This document shows, one piece after another, positions 37,363 through 46,234 of a stretch of 64,000 nucleotides of DNA. Source of the DNA: Rhodanobacter thiooxydans (GTDB taxonomy: Bacteria > Pseudomonadota > Gammaproteobacteria > Xanthomonadales > Rhodanobacteraceae); assembly GCF_021545845.1 (NCBI RefSeq), contig NZ_CP088923.1, positions 992,001 through 1,056,000 of the forward strand, in the 5' to 3' direction. Within the stretch, counting starts at the first letter, position 1, and each line of letters starts with the position of its first letter. Position numbers and translations under genes: made by a program. The notes beneath the pieces are model-generated. The model ran no database searches and had not been told where the DNA came from. It was given only the letters and a program-made list of their open reading frames with translations.

Positions 37363-38435
37363 TTGCGTGAATCTCCGGATATATGCAAGAGGTCGGTAAC
37401 AACGTCGGGTTCATCTGACAGCCGTGGATGGATTGGTATACGGGGTACCGACTGCATGTCCCACATCAGAAAGGCAAGCACGAGTTGCAGGCCGAGCATG
37501 ATGGGGAGTGCAGCAAGCATGACGGTACCCGCGGTCGCCGGGTGGGCGGGATTGAAGAGCCACTTCAGCAAGCCGAATGTCGTGCCTGTGGTCATCAGCA
37601 AAGTCCCGAGCACCAGTTGCAGTGAGGCTGCGGACAAGTCGCGTAAGAAGTAGTTGTAGAAGATCCGTTTGATGAAATTGCGGGCGTGCCCCAACAGAAA
37701 TTCGCCGAAGATACGCGACACTTTCAGGTGACTGACCTCGTCGTTGTATCTTGCAGCCATAGGAATGTCGACGACCATTGCACGCAATGTATTCAATCGA
37801 AACAACATATCGGATTCGAAGAAATAGCGACAGCTGATGCGGTCTAGCGGAAGATGCGCTGCCACACGGCTGTGGATTGCTGTGTATCCGTTGGTGGGGT
37901 CGAACACATCCCAATAGCCGCTTGAGAATTTCGACAAGAACGACAGTGCAGCATTGCCGAATAGGCGCAGCGACGGCATTGATCGAAGGTTGGACAAATC
38001 GTAGAAGCGATTCCCCTTGGTGTAGTCCGCAGCACCATCCAAGATCGGTGCGATGAAACGATTGATGAGTTCGGGCGGCATTTGACCATCGCCATCGATC
38101 TTGACCAGGATGTTCGCACCTCCCTTGAGAGCGGCTCGGTAGCCTGCCATCACAGCTCCACCGACGCCTAGATTGCGCGAGTTGCGAAGTATTCGAATGC
38201 GAGAATCTGCGCAGTGCTTTTGCACGTACTCGCCGGAATTATCAGGGCAGCAATCATCGATAACATAGATTTGATGACATTCTGGGCCGATGCGTTTGAT
38301 AACGTCAACGATGTGTTGGGTGACCCGATAGCACGGAATAACCGCCGCTATGACGGGTGCTTGGTCAACAATTTGTTGAGGCGCCTGCTCTTTTCCATCA
38401 CTCATTGGCGTACTGCTGTCCGTTAGCGTGGGCAT
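37359..38435 (-). CDS. GT2 polyprenyl-phosphate-type glycosyltransferase with C-terminal membrane helices
   Basis: A 358-residue protein. The GT-A domain (about 27-250) has VIAAVIPCYRVTQHIVDVIK, VIDDCCPDNSG, NLGVGGAVMAGY and KIDGDGQMPPE (DGD as DxD equivalent). Two C-terminal hydrophobic helices (about 280-300 and 318-340) follow, as in dolichol/undecaprenyl-phosphate glucosyltransferases. It may load a sugar onto undecaprenyl phosphate for the SMR-like and GT-C-like proteins of the locus. First gene of the minus-strand unit; an internal ATG ten codons on is an alternative start. Confidence 0.86.
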   Translation of the reverse strand: MPTLTDSSTPMSDGKEQAPQQIVDQAPVIAAVIPCYRVTQHIVDVIKRIGPECHQIYVIDDCCPDNSGEYVQKHCADSRIRILRNSRNLGVGGAVMAGYRAALKGGANILVKIDGDGQMPPELINRFIAPILDGAADYTKGNRFYDLSNLRSMPSLRLFGNAALSFLSKFSSGYWDVFDPTNGYTAIHSRVAAHLPLDRISCRYFFESDMLFRLNTLRAMVVDIPMAARYNDEVSHLKVSRIFGEFLLGHARNFIKRIFYNYFLRDLSAASLQLVLGTLLMTTGTTFGLLKWLFNPAHPATAGTVMLAALPIMLGLQLVLAFLMWDMQSVPRIPIHPRLSDEPDVVTDLLHISGDSRK

Positions 38436-38550
38436 TTAGGAGGTGACATTGCGGTCTAGGGGCTTCATCGTCCTATTGCCGATGAGATCAGCGTGCTGAC
38501 CAGGTCAAACGCTGCGTTGCGCCATTGATACATCACTTGGCACGATTCGT

Positions 38551-39495
38551 TCAACGCAAGGCCTCTCCGAGGGCAGGCAGTATCTGGAACAGATCCCCCA
38601 CCAAGCCGAAATCCGCCACCTCGAAAATCGGCGCCTCGCCGTCCTTGTTGATCGCCACGATGGTGCCGGCGTCCTTGATGCCGGTGAGGTGCTGGATGGC
38701 GCCGGAAATGCCGATGGCCATGTACAGATCGGGGGCGATGATCTTGCCGGTCTGGCCGACCTGCAGGTCGCTGGGGACGTAGCCGGCGTCGACGGCGGCG
38801 CGCGAGGCACCGACGGCGGCGCCGATCTTGTCCGCAAATTTGAAGATGATGTCGAAGTTTTCCTTGGAGCCGACGCCGCGGCCGCCGGAGACGACCTTGC
38901 TGGCACTCTGCAGGTCGGGGCGGTCGCTGGCGCCCTGCTTCAGTTCGACGAAGCGGGTATGCGTGGGCAGTGCTGCGTCGATGGCCATCGCTTCGACCGG
39001 CGCGCTGTTGGCCCCGGTGGTGGCGGCCGGCCACGAGGCCGAGCGGATCGTGGCGACGACAGTGTGGGCGGCATCGGCTTCGACCGTGATGATCGCGTTG
39101 CCGGCGTAGATCGGGCGCTTGAAGGTGTGCGTGGCCTCGACGCTCATCACGTCGCTTACCTGGGCCACGCCGAGCAGGGCGGCGACGCGCGGGGCGACGT
39201 CCTTGCCGAACGTGGTGGATGGCACGAACACGTGGCTGTAGCCGGCGGCGGCCTTGGCGATCTGCGGCGCCAGCACGGCGGCCAGCGGATGGGCGTTCTC
39301 GGGCTTGGCGACAGTGAGCACGCGGCTCACGCCGTCGATCTTCGCCGCTTCGGCGGCGATCACGTCGACGTTGTCGGCCAGCACCAGCACGTCGATGGCC
39401 TCGCCCTTCACCGCGACGGCGGCGCTCACCGCGCGCGCGGTGGAGGAGTTCAGTTTGCCGCCGAGGTGTTCGGCGATGACCAGGATCTTGCTCAT
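38551..39495 (-). CDS. etfA: Electron transfer flavoprotein alpha subunit
   Basis: A 314-residue ETF alpha chain. It starts [19 protein letters not shown], and its C-terminal FAD domain has [41 protein letters not shown] and [19 protein letters not shown]. With EtfB it passes electrons from acyl-CoA and other dehydrogenases to ETF-ubiquinone oxidoreductase (46235-47845). It is the second border gene of the LPS locus, as in Xanthomonas. Confidence 0.95.
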   Translation of the reverse strand: MSKILVIAEHLGGKLNSSTARAVSAAVAVKGEAIDVLVLADNVDVIAAEAAKIDGVSRVLTVAKPENAHPLAAVLAPQIAKAAAGYSHVFVPSTTFGKDVAPRVAALLGVAQVSDVMSVEATHTFKRPIYAGNAIITVEADAAHTVVATIRSASWPAATTGANSAPVEAMAIDAALPTHTRFVELKQGASDRPDLQSASKVVSGGRGVGSKENFDIIFKFADKIGAAVGASRAAVDAGYVPSDLQVGQTGKIIAPDLYMAIGISGAIQHLTGIKDAGTIVAINKDGEAPIFEVADFGLVGDLFQILPALGEALR

Positions 39496-39536
39496 GATGT
39501 GGACAACCTTCCGTCTCGATTAGGGCTTTGGCACTT

Positions 39537-39601
39537 GCAGGGCGGGCAGTGCCCGCCGGCCTTTCGGGTCTTTGCAGGGCGGCGGGCAGTGCCCGCCCTA
39601 C
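39537..39601. repeat. Paired GGCGGGCAGTGCCCGCC elements between etfA and etfB
   Basis: GCAGGGCGGGCAGTGCCCGCC at 39537-39557 and GGCGGGCAGTGCCCGCCCTAC at 39581-39601 are two tandem palindromes, like those at 15867 and 17480. They occupy most of the etfB-etfA spacer, so they must be read through, or attenuate etfA. Confidence 0.8.
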
Positions 39602-39611
39602 AGGCCGCGTT

Positions 39612-40358
39612 CTACAGCAAACCTTTTTGCCTCAATGCGGCGACCAGCTCGGCGGCGTCCTTCACCATCACGCCCTTGCTGCGCTTGGCGGGCGCGGCGT
39701 AATGCGTGGTCTTCAGCTGATCGTGCGCATCGACGCCGAGCGTGCCGAACTCGATCGTGTCGATCGGCTTGCTCTTGGCCTTCATGATGTCGGGCAGCTT
39801 GATGAAGCGCGGCTCGTTGAGGCGCAAGTCGGTGGTGATCACCGCCGGCAGCTCGGCCTCGATCACTTCCAGGCCGGCGTCGACCTCGCGGGTCACCGTG
39901 GCCTTGCCGTCGGCGATCTCCACCTTGCTGGCGAAGGTGGCCTGAGGGCGATCCCACAGTGCGGCCAGCATCTGGCCGGTCTGGTTGGCGTCGTCGTCGA
40001 TCGCCTGCTTGCCCAGGATCACCAGGCTGGGGTGTTCCTTCTCGATCAGCTTGAGGAACACGCGTGCGGCGGTCAGCGGTTGCACGGCGTCACCGGTGAC
40101 CACGTGGATGGCGCGGTTCGCGCCCATCGCCAGCCCGTTGCGCAGGTGCGCGGTGAGATCGGCCGGGCCGATGCCGACCACCACGACTTCCTCGGCCACA
40201 CCCTTCTCGCGCAGGCGCAGGGCCTCTTCCAGCGCGATGTCGTCGAACGGGTTGGCGGACAGCTTGACGCCGTCGGTGACCACGCCGCTGCCGTCGGACT
40301 TGACCTGGATGCGCACGTTGTAGTCCACGACGCGCTTGTAGCCGACCAGAATTTTCAT
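39612..40358 (-). CDS. etfB: Electron transfer flavoprotein beta subunit
   Basis: A 248-residue ETF beta chain: MKILVGYKRVVDYNVRIQVK, NPFDDIALEEALRLREKG, LGKQAIDDDANQTGQMLAA, and the AMP-binding region around LAMGANRAIHVV. The ATG at 40358 gives the conserved N-terminus. It precedes etfA with a repeat-filled spacer of 116 bases. Confidence 0.95.
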   Translation of the reverse strand: MKILVGYKRVVDYNVRIQVKSDGSGVVTDGVKLSANPFDDIALEEALRLREKGVAEEVVVVGIGPADLTAHLRNGLAMGANRAIHVVTGDAVQPLTAARVFLKLIEKEHPSLVILGKQAIDDDANQTGQMLAALWDRPQATFASKVEIADGKATVTREVDAGLEVIEAELPAVITTDLRLNEPRFIKLPDIMKAKSKPIDTIEFGTLGVDAHDQLKTTHYAAPAKRSKGVMVKDAAELVAALRQKGLL

Positions 40359-40469
40359 CTGCGATTCCTTGACTCGAGGCTGCCCCTGCCGGGGTGCGGG
40401 AACTCTCATTCTACCCGGCATCAAACATTCGTACGAACCGGGCGCCGCCGCGGCGTGGCGTCGCGGCGT

Positions 40470-42530
40470 TCAGCCACTGCGCCGCGCGTAGGAATAGGGC
40501 TGGGGCCGGGTTTCGGCGAGGCCGAGCAGGGTGGCGGCGTCGGCGGTGTGGAAGCCGCCGGCGTCGGCGGCGAGGGTGAGCACGCGCTCGACGGCATGGG
40601 CCAGGGTGCCATCGAGCTGGCCGGCCTCGGGCTCGAATTCCTCCACGCCGAGGTGGGCATCGAGCAGCGGCCGCAACGCGGCCGGGCGCAGCCACAACAT
40701 GCTGCCGGCGGTGAAGCTGTCGCGCTCCACGTCGGGTGCCGGAATGCCGAGCCGGCGGGTGAGGTAGTCGACGTTGGCCTGGTTGGCGCCCCAGTAGTAG
40801 TCCAATGGCTGCAGGTGGCCTTCGGCGTGCACCAGGCCCAGCGTGGCGTCTTCGCGCATGGCGGCCGCGATGCGCGCGGCACGTTCGGGTGCGAGCAGCT
40901 TGTCGAGCAGTTCGCGGCGCCAGGTCTCGCCGTCCTGGCGGTGGGTGGAGCGCTTGCCGTGCAGCTTGAGTACGGTGGTGACGCCTTCGTCGAGCAGGCG
41001 GTTGGCCACGTGCAGGAACGGCAGGATGTCGCGGCCGCGGTTCTCGAACACTTCGATCTCGGCGGCGAGGCCGAGCTGCGCCACCCGTTCGCGCACGGCC
41101 TGCTCGCGCTCGTGGCCGGTGGTGATCACGATGCGCCAGTCGATGCCGCTGGCGTGCAAGGCTGCCGCCAGTTCGTCCAGCAGCTCGGGATACCAGAGGT
41201 GGATCACCGCGCACGGCCGCGCATCGGCGGTCGGCACCGGCTGCAGCGCGGTGCGGGTCGCTTCCAGCCAGGCGTGGCCGAGCCGGCTGTCCGGCTCCAG
41301 CACGGCGCCTTCGGCCCATTCGTTCCAGGCGTTGACGAAGACCAGCGGCTGCGCTGGAAAGCGCCGTTGCGCCACGCCGACGGCATGGCGCAGCCAGTCG
41401 CGATAGCCCCGTGGCGAGGCATGCGCGAACACGCGGCCGCCGCCGCTGCGCCGCGGTTCGTTGTCCCAGCCGGGGTTGACACCGGGGTAGCGCGGATAGG
41501 CGGGCTCAGGCTGGGACATCGATTGCCGCGCCAGCTCGCGCCAGTCGTGCACGTCGCCGCGGTAGTCGGGGTTGAGCAGCCGCTGGTGCGCGGTGATCGG
41601 CGCCGGCGTGGTGTTGTTGGGCGGGAATTCCACCGCGGTGTCGAAGCCGATCGCGCGCGGGTCGACGCGATCGAAGCTCTGCACGTAGGCCAGATGGATC
41701 TCGCCGATGTCGTTGGCGCGACACCAATCGCGCCAGCGCCGTGCGGTGGCGGCAGCGTCGGGCAGCAGGCCGGGGCGATAGACCAGCAGCAGCGGCTTGC
41801 CGTCGACGCGCAGGTAGCGCGGATCGGCAAGGTACGGCGCCACATGCGCGATGAAGGCGAGGTCGTCCTCGGCGCTGTGCCGCTGGCCGATCAGGATGTC
41901 GTCGGCGCGGCCGTCCCAGCGCCGCGACCAGTTCTCGTTGGCCCAGCACAGGCACAACGGCAGATCGAGCGTGGAGTCGGCCAGCCATTGCTGCAGTGGC
42001 TGTTCCAGCAACGTCTTGCCGCCGAACCAGTAGAAGTAGCTGCAGAACGCACCGATGCCGTACTCGCGGGCCAGCGCCATCTGCTTGCGCATGGCGTCGG
42101 CCAGGCGCAGGTCGTAGAAGCCCAGTTCGCCGGGCAGGCGTGGCTGCTGGTGCCCCTCGAACTGCGGCAGCGCGCGGGTGACGTTGTGCCACTCGGTGAA
42201 GCCCTCGCCCCACCAGGCATCGTTTTCGGGGATCGGGTGGAACTGCGGCAGGTAGAACGCCACCAGCGTGGCGGGCAGCGGCGTCGGCAGGATCCCTTCG
42301 CGTCGCGTCACGAAGCCGATCGCGCGGCCGGCGGCTTGGCGGCGCGATCGGTGCTCGATTTGCGCTGCCGCGGCCGCCTGGCCGCGCGGCCCGCGTGGCA
42401 GCAGGTACGCGTGCCGGTCGAGAAAGCGCTGGCGCAGGCGGTCACGCGTGGCGCCCGGCATCGGGGTGAGCCGGAAACCGGTGCGCAGTACGGCGAACAG
42501 ACAGCGCTTGGCGAAGTCGCGGAGGGGCAT
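40470..42530 (-). CDS. WbsX-RgpF-type glycan biosynthesis protein
   Basis: A 686-residue two-domain protein. Residues about 85-430 are a WbsX (GT99-like) domain: LVAFYLPQFHPIPENDAWWG, GFTEWHNVTRA, YYFYWFGGKTLLE-like FCSYFYWFGGKTLLEQP, CWANENWSRRWDG, and FVNAWNEWAEGAVLEPD. Residues about 440-680 are a rhamnan-synthesis-F (RgpF) domain: AVIHLWYPELLDELAAAL, ENRGRDILPFLHV, LKLHGKRSTH, SMLWLRPAAL. Such proteins occur in O-antigen and rhamnan loci. It stands outside the metB-etfA borders and is GC-rich, so it may belong to an older surface-glycan pathway. Confidence 0.88.
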   Translation of the reverse strand: MPLRDFAKRCLFAVLRTGFRLTPMPGATRDRLRQRFLDRHAYLLPRGPRGQAAAAAQIEHRSRRQAAGRAIGFVTRREGILPTPLPATLVAFYLPQFHPIPENDAWWGEGFTEWHNVTRALPQFEGHQQPRLPGELGFYDLRLADAMRKQMALAREYGIGAFCSYFYWFGGKTLLEQPLQQWLADSTLDLPLCLCWANENWSRRWDGRADDILIGQRHSAEDDLAFIAHVAPYLADPRYLRVDGKPLLLVYRPGLLPDAAATARRWRDWCRANDIGEIHLAYVQSFDRVDPRAIGFDTAVEFPPNNTTPAPITAHQRLLNPDYRGDVHDWRELARQSMSQPEPAYPRYPGVNPGWDNEPRRSGGGRVFAHASPRGYRDWLRHAVGVAQRRFPAQPLVFVNAWNEWAEGAVLEPDSRLGHAWLEATRTALQPVPTADARPCAVIHLWYPELLDELAAALHASGIDWRIVITTGHEREQAVRERVAQLGLAAEIEVFENRGRDILPFLHVANRLLDEGVTTVLKLHGKRSTHRQDGETWRRELLDKLLAPERAARIAAAMREDATLGLVHAEGHLQPLDYYWGANQANVDYLTRRLGIPAPDVERDSFTAGSMLWLRPAALRPLLDAHLGVEEFEPEAGQLDGTLAHAVERVLTLAADAGGFHTADAATLLGLAETRPQPYSYARRSG

Positions 42531-42673
42531 GGCGGTCTGTCAGTGGTGATGCCGGAGCATCGCGGTTGGCACGACGGTGGTCAATTGCGTGTGCTGGTGA
42601 GAAATGATCACAATTCCGATGCACCGTGATCACCCACCGCACTGCCAGCCGGATCGTCAGAAAACGTGTGTGG

Positions 42674-43015
42674 CTACGCTGCTTTGCGCAGAGTGAAATC
42701 GACATGCACGGCGTCGTAGGGAAACGATACCCCATCGCCCGATCGTTCAAGTACGCCAGCATGGACGAGGGCCGTCACATCGCCATGAACAGCTTTGACA
42801 TCGCGGCCGACACGGCGGGCCACCTCGCGGATCGCCAGCTCACCTTGACCTGTCATGGCATGCAGGATTTCCCATCGTTTGGCGGTCAGCACTTTCCAGA
42901 GCAGTTCAATCGACGTGAATGAAATGAACGTGCCCTGCGCCTCGCCCTGGAAAGCGGCGGCCATTCGCCGCTTGGTTGCCTCAACTGAAGAAACACCGAG
43001 CGTCACTGTTTTCAT
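42674..43015 (-). CDS. tumA: TumA-type antitoxin (HVO_A0114-like HTH regulator)
   Basis: A 113-residue winged-helix regulator: LWKVLTAKRWEILHAMTGQG, then ELAIREVARRVGRDVKAVHG (recognition helix) and DVTALVHAGVLERSGDGVSF (wing). Its ATG at 43015 overlaps the toxin TGA as ATGA, fixing the start in a frame open five codons further. HVO_A0114-like regulators are the usual antitoxin of TumE toxins. It likely binds the repeats in the promoter at 43307-43349. Confidence 0.83.
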   Translation of the reverse strand: MKTVTLGVSSVEATKRRMAAAFQGEAQGTFISFTSIELLWKVLTAKRWEILHAMTGQGELAIREVARRVGRDVKAVHGDVTALVHAGVLERSGDGVSFPYDAVHVDFTLRKAA

Positions 43016-43299
43016 TGCTCTGCCCTCCAAGCTTCAACGTCGTTCCAGAATTCGGTTTGCAGCGTGGACAAGTCGATGAAGCGATAGGTCACTTCGTGAC
43101 CGGCAACATGCTTGTGGTCGCCTTTGCCGGCTTCGTTGTCATATCGCAGTACGCAGACACCTTCAGCAACCAGCGCCAAGCTGTACTTGTAGTCATGGTC
43201 ACTGCCGGACACTGGCCTGGGCACGTGCAAAATGACAGCCTCAATGAACGCTGTTTCCGTCAGGCTTTGGCGCTCGCGGAGCAGCAATTTGGCTTTCAT
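43012..43299 (-). CDS. tumE: TumE-family (DUF6516) toxin
   Basis: A 95-residue protein from ATG at 43299: MKAKLLLRERQSLTETAFIE, HVPRPVSGSDHDYKYSLALV, CVLRYDNEAGKGDHKHVAGH and YRFIDLSTLQTEFWNDVE match the TumE/DUF6516 toxin family closely. Molecular target is not established from sequence. The gene precedes its antitoxin, opposite to parDE/tacAT. The predicted transcription start coincides with the ATG, so the mRNA may be leaderless. Confidence 0.86.
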   Translation of the reverse strand: MKAKLLLRERQSLTETAFIEAVILHVPRPVSGSDHDYKYSLALVAEGVCVLRYDNEAGKGDHKHVAGHEVTYRFIDLSTLQTEFWNDVEAWRAEQ

Positions 43300-43306
43300 G
43301 TTGGAG

Positions 43307-43349
43307 AACATACCAACACACACAAGGTGTTGTCAAATACACCAACACC
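43307..43349 (-). promoter_or_regulatory. Promoter and operator repeats of tumE-tumA
   Basis: On the minus strand TTGACA (43336-43331), an 18-base spacer and TATGTT (43312-43307) form a good sigma-70 promoter whose start would fall at about 43300. Direct repeats of TGTTGGTRTRTT overlap both boxes, one at about 43346-43335 and one at about 43318-43307, fitting autorepression. Confidence 0.6.
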
Positions 43350-43456
43350 GAGGCGGGCAAGATCGTGGGATCGGCCAGCGTCCGCGGTTCTGATCACCAA
43401 CGGAACACTGATCATGGCGGAGCGATACGGCTGATCGACCTCGCTGGTACGCGCAG

Positions 43457-45436
43457 TCAATCCAGCGCGCGATGCAGGGTCGCGGCGGCGGCGGCGGCGG
43501 AGAAGTGCTGGCGCACGTTGTCCAGACCATGTTCGGACAGTTGCCGCCAAAGTGCCTCGTCATGCTGCAGCCGCTGGACGGCGTTGACGCAGGCGCTGGC
43601 GTCGTTGGCCACCAGCACGTTCGCGCCGTCAGTCAATCGCATGCCCTCCACCGCGATCGTGGTCGCGATCACCGGCACGCCATGACTCATCGACATATTG
43701 ATCTTGCCCTTCACGCCGGCGCCGAAACGCAGCGGCGCCAGTGTGGCGAGGCAGCGGTCCAGCCAGGGCGTCAGCTTGGCCACGCGGCCGTGGAATTCGA
43801 GGCCCGGCGTGGCCAGCTCGTGCCGTACCGTGTCCGGCATGTCGCCGAGTACGTGCACGCGCAGATCGGGCAGCGCCTCGCGCAGCTGCGGCAGGATCTC
43901 GCCGGCGATCCAGCGGATCGCGTCGCTGTTCGGCGGGTGGCCGTAGCCACCGATGAAGACCAGGTCGCGCCGCCCCGCGTGCGGCTGCCGGCAGCCGTGC
44001 ACCTCGTGGATGTTTGACAGCAGCTCCACCCGCGCCTGCGGCAGCAGCCGGGCCAGCAGAGATTGTTCGTGCGGGCTGACCACGAAGCTGACGTCGGCCA
44101 GCTCGATCAGCGCCAGCTCGCTGCGGCGGGCGGCTTCGGCCTGGCGGGCCATGCTGCTGCTGCCGCCGAGCTCGGCCGCGCGCCGTTCGCGCAGGAAGTG
44201 AAGGTCCACCGTGTCGAACAGCAGCTTCGCCTGCGGCGCGTACCGGCGTACCAGGTTGGCGTACTGGCCGGCCACGGTGTGGCGGCACAGGATCGCCGCG
44301 TGCAGTCCGCCGCCGTCCTCGCGCAGCCAGTGTGGCAAGTCCGCCACCCACGGCTTGCACAACACCTCGCAGCCCAGTGCGCCGAGCGCGTCGATCTCCG
44401 CCAGGCTGGCGCGGCCGTCGTCGGGCAGGAAGGCGGTGCTCCAGCCCTGCTCGTCGAGCAGGCGCAGGATCGCGCACAGGCGCAGCGAGCCGGAGTCCCG
44501 GGCAGGCTCCGGCGTCATCGCATCCACCACCAGCACGCGGCCGCGCCGGCGCCAGCGGATCGCGCGCTCGAGTGGCGTGCCGACAGGCGGCTGGGCGGCG
44601 AGTTCGGCCGTCCATTTGCCGACGAACTTCGCCCGGTTGGGCCGTTGGTGGCGCTTCATGCCGCGGTCCAGGTCGGTGCCGGCGCTGATGCCCTCGCAGT
44701 GGATCACCGTGCTGGCTGGTTCGTAATACACGCGCAGGCCGAGCCGGCGCACGGCGAATGCCAGGTCGGCGTCCTCGTAGTAGGCCGGCGCGTAGCGCGC
44801 GTCGAAGCCGCCGACGCGGCCGAACACCTCGCGGCGGATCAGCAGCGATGCGCCGGAGACGTAGTCGACCTCGCGGCGGCAGCGGAACAGCGGCACGTCG
44901 CGCGGTTCGAAGCGGCCCGTGGTCCAGCAGCTTCCGTCGGCGAACACCAGGCCACCGGCTTCCTGCAGGCGCCCGTCCGGATAGACCAGCCGGCTGCCGG
45001 CGATGCCGCAGTCGGCGTGTTCGGCGAAGCAGTTGAGCAGTGCGTTCAGCCAGCCGGGCGTGACCTGGGTGTCGTTGTTGAGGAACAGCAGGAACTCGCC
45101 GCTGGCGGCTGCAGCGCCGGCGTTGCAGCTGCCGATGAAGCCGAGATTGGCGGCGTTGTGCAGCAGGCGCAGGCCGCCCACCTGTGCTAGCGCGGCGGCG
45201 CTGGCGTCCGGCGAGGCGTCGTCCACCACGATCACCTCGAACGGCGCCTGCGCGCCGTGCCGCGCCAGCGAGCGCAGGCAGGCGAGGGTGTAGGCGAGCT
45301 TGCCGTGGACCGGGATGATCACCGACACCTGCGGCTGCTCGCTGACCGGCAGCGCGAACGGCGCGAAGGGTTCGTCCAGCGGCAGCAGCGCCAGGGCCTC
45401 ATCGAGTTCGGGGCGTGACTGGAACTCCTGCCGCAT
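43457..45436 (-). CDS. GT2-GT4 fusion glycosyltransferase, 5' end uncertain
   Basis: A 659-residue protein from the first ATG. Residues about 36-270 are a GT2 domain (QVSVIIPVHGKLAYTLACL, VVDDASPDAS, LFLNNDTQV, YYEDADLAFAVRRLG). Residues about 300-659 are a GT-B domain (VLVVDAMTPEPARDSGSLRL, LVFIGGYGHPPNSDAI, APLRFGAGVKGKI). The same frame stays open upstream of 45436 for about 57 codons (reading HLHWRLRRLGYLWQ and GSIALRGWRGTLARM) into higA, with no ATG, GTG or TTG. That stretch looks like genuine protein, so the 5' end was probably cut off where higBA sits. Confidence 0.82.
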   Translation of the reverse strand: MRQEFQSRPELDEALALLPLDEPFAPFALPVSEQPQVSVIIPVHGKLAYTLACLRSLARHGAQAPFEVIVVDDASPDASAAALAQVGGLRLLHNAANLGFIGSCNAGAAAASGEFLLFLNNDTQVTPGWLNALLNCFAEHADCGIAGSRLVYPDGRLQEAGGLVFADGSCWTTGRFEPRDVPLFRCRREVDYVSGASLLIRREVFGRVGGFDARYAPAYYEDADLAFAVRRLGLRVYYEPASTVIHCEGISAGTDLDRGMKRHQRPNRAKFVGKWTAELAAQPPVGTPLERAIRWRRRGRVLVVDAMTPEPARDSGSLRLCAILRLLDEQGWSTAFLPDDGRASLAEIDALGALGCEVLCKPWVADLPHWLREDGGGLHAAILCRHTVAGQYANLVRRYAPQAKLLFDTVDLHFLRERRAAELGGSSSMARQAEAARRSELALIELADVSFVVSPHEQSLLARLLPQARVELLSNIHEVHGCRQPHAGRRDLVFIGGYGHPPNSDAIRWIAGEILPQLREALPDLRVHVLGDMPDTVRHELATPGLEFHGRVAKLTPWLDRCLATLAPLRFGAGVKGKINMSMSHGVPVIATTIAVEGMRLTDGANVLVANDASACVNAVQRLQHDEALWRQLSEHGLDNVRQHFSAAAAAATLHRALD

Positions 45437-45560
45437 GCGCGCCAGCGTGCCGCGCCAGCCGCGCAGCGCGATGCTGCCGCGCGTGCGCTGCCACAGGTAG
45501 CCGAGGCGCCTGAGTCGCCAGTGCAGGTGGCCGATCAGCGGACTGCCCTCGATGCCGAAG

Positions 45561-45854
45561 TCACGCTGTTGCCAATCGAAGCTTGGCCACGCGCTTCAGA
45601 TCCACGTGCTGGCGCGCAACCCAGAGATCATGGTTGTCCTGCAGCAGCAACCAGCTCTCGGGGGTGCGGCCGATCGCCTTGGAAAGACGCAGTGCCATCT
45701 CCGGAGTGACACGGCTCGTGCCGTTCAGGATGCGACTGAGGGTGGAGGCGGCCACGTCGAGCTTGGCCGCCAGCTCGCGACCACTGATGCCGTTGGGCTC
45801 AAGGTAGATGTTCGTGATGAACTCGCCGGGATGGGGAGGGTTGTGCATGGCCAT
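45561..45854 (-). CDS. higA: HigA-family antitoxin
   Basis: A 97-residue HTH-XRE antitoxin: HNPPHPGEFITNIYLEPNGI, SGRELAAKLDVAASTLSRIL (helix-turn-helix), NGTSRVTPEMALRLSKAIGR, and TPESWLLLQDNHDLW, the complete HigA/VapI signature. Its ATG overlaps the higB TGA by one base (TGATG). It binds HigB and probably represses the upstream promoter. Confidence 0.92.
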   Translation of the reverse strand: MAMHNPPHPGEFITNIYLEPNGISGRELAAKLDVAASTLSRILNGTSRVTPEMALRLSKAIGRTPESWLLLQDNHDLWVARQHVDLKRVAKLRLATA

Positions 45855-46132
45855 CAGTGATAGTCCTCGTAGTTCAGGACGTAGGCGTTCCCGTCCTGGA
45901 ACTCGAACGTCAGCCGCCAGTTTCCATTGACCGAGACAGCCCAGCGGCCCTGCATCCCGCCTTTGAGCGGGTGCAGGGCGAAGCCTGGCAAATCCATGTC
46001 GTCAATGGACTGCGCGGTATCCAGGGCGGCCAATTGCATTCGCAGCCTCTTGGCATGGGTTGTCTGGATGCCGGCCGTGCTTCCGGTTTCGAAGAGCTTG
46101 CGCAAGCCCTTGTGCCGAAACGACTTGATCAT
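45854..46132 (-). CDS. higB: HigB-family ribosome-dependent mRNase toxin
   Basis: A 92-residue RelE-superfamily toxin: MIKSFRHKGLRKLFETGSTA, HAKRLRMQLAALDTAQSIDD, MDLPGFALHPLKGGMQGRWA and VNGNWRLTFEFQDGNAYVLN, with ending YEDYH. HigB cleaves mRNA at the ribosome. It is the first gene of a toxin-before-antitoxin operon. The predicted transcription start is at the ATG, so translation may be leaderless. Confidence 0.92.
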   Translation of the reverse strand: MIKSFRHKGLRKLFETGSTAGIQTTHAKRLRMQLAALDTAQSIDDMDLPGFALHPLKGGMQGRWAVSVNGNWRLTFEFQDGNAYVLNYEDYH

Positions 46133-46138
46133 TTGTCG

Positions 46139-46167
46139 ACATTAGCATGTTGCGCATCACGCAACAA
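46139..46167 (-). promoter_or_regulatory. Promoter and operator of higB-higA
   Basis: On the minus strand TTGTTG (46167-46162), a 17-base spacer and TAATGT (46144-46139) form a sigma-70-like promoter. An inverted repeat GTTGCG/CGCAAC (46165-46160 and 46154-46149) lies between the boxes, a likely HigA operator. The expected start site is at about 46132, the first base of higB. Confidence 0.58.
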
Positions 46168-46234
46168 GCGATCGACGCGTGACTGGGCGGTGATGCCGTT
46201 GTCCAGATGCCGGCCGCCGTGTCTCCACGCCATT

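Noticed and set aside
39528..42629. A 1033-codon plus-strand open frame
   Set aside because: It is antisense to etfB and the WbsX-RgpF gene; its translation is His/Gln/Arg/Ala-rich with no domain, as expected for a GC-rich shadow frame.
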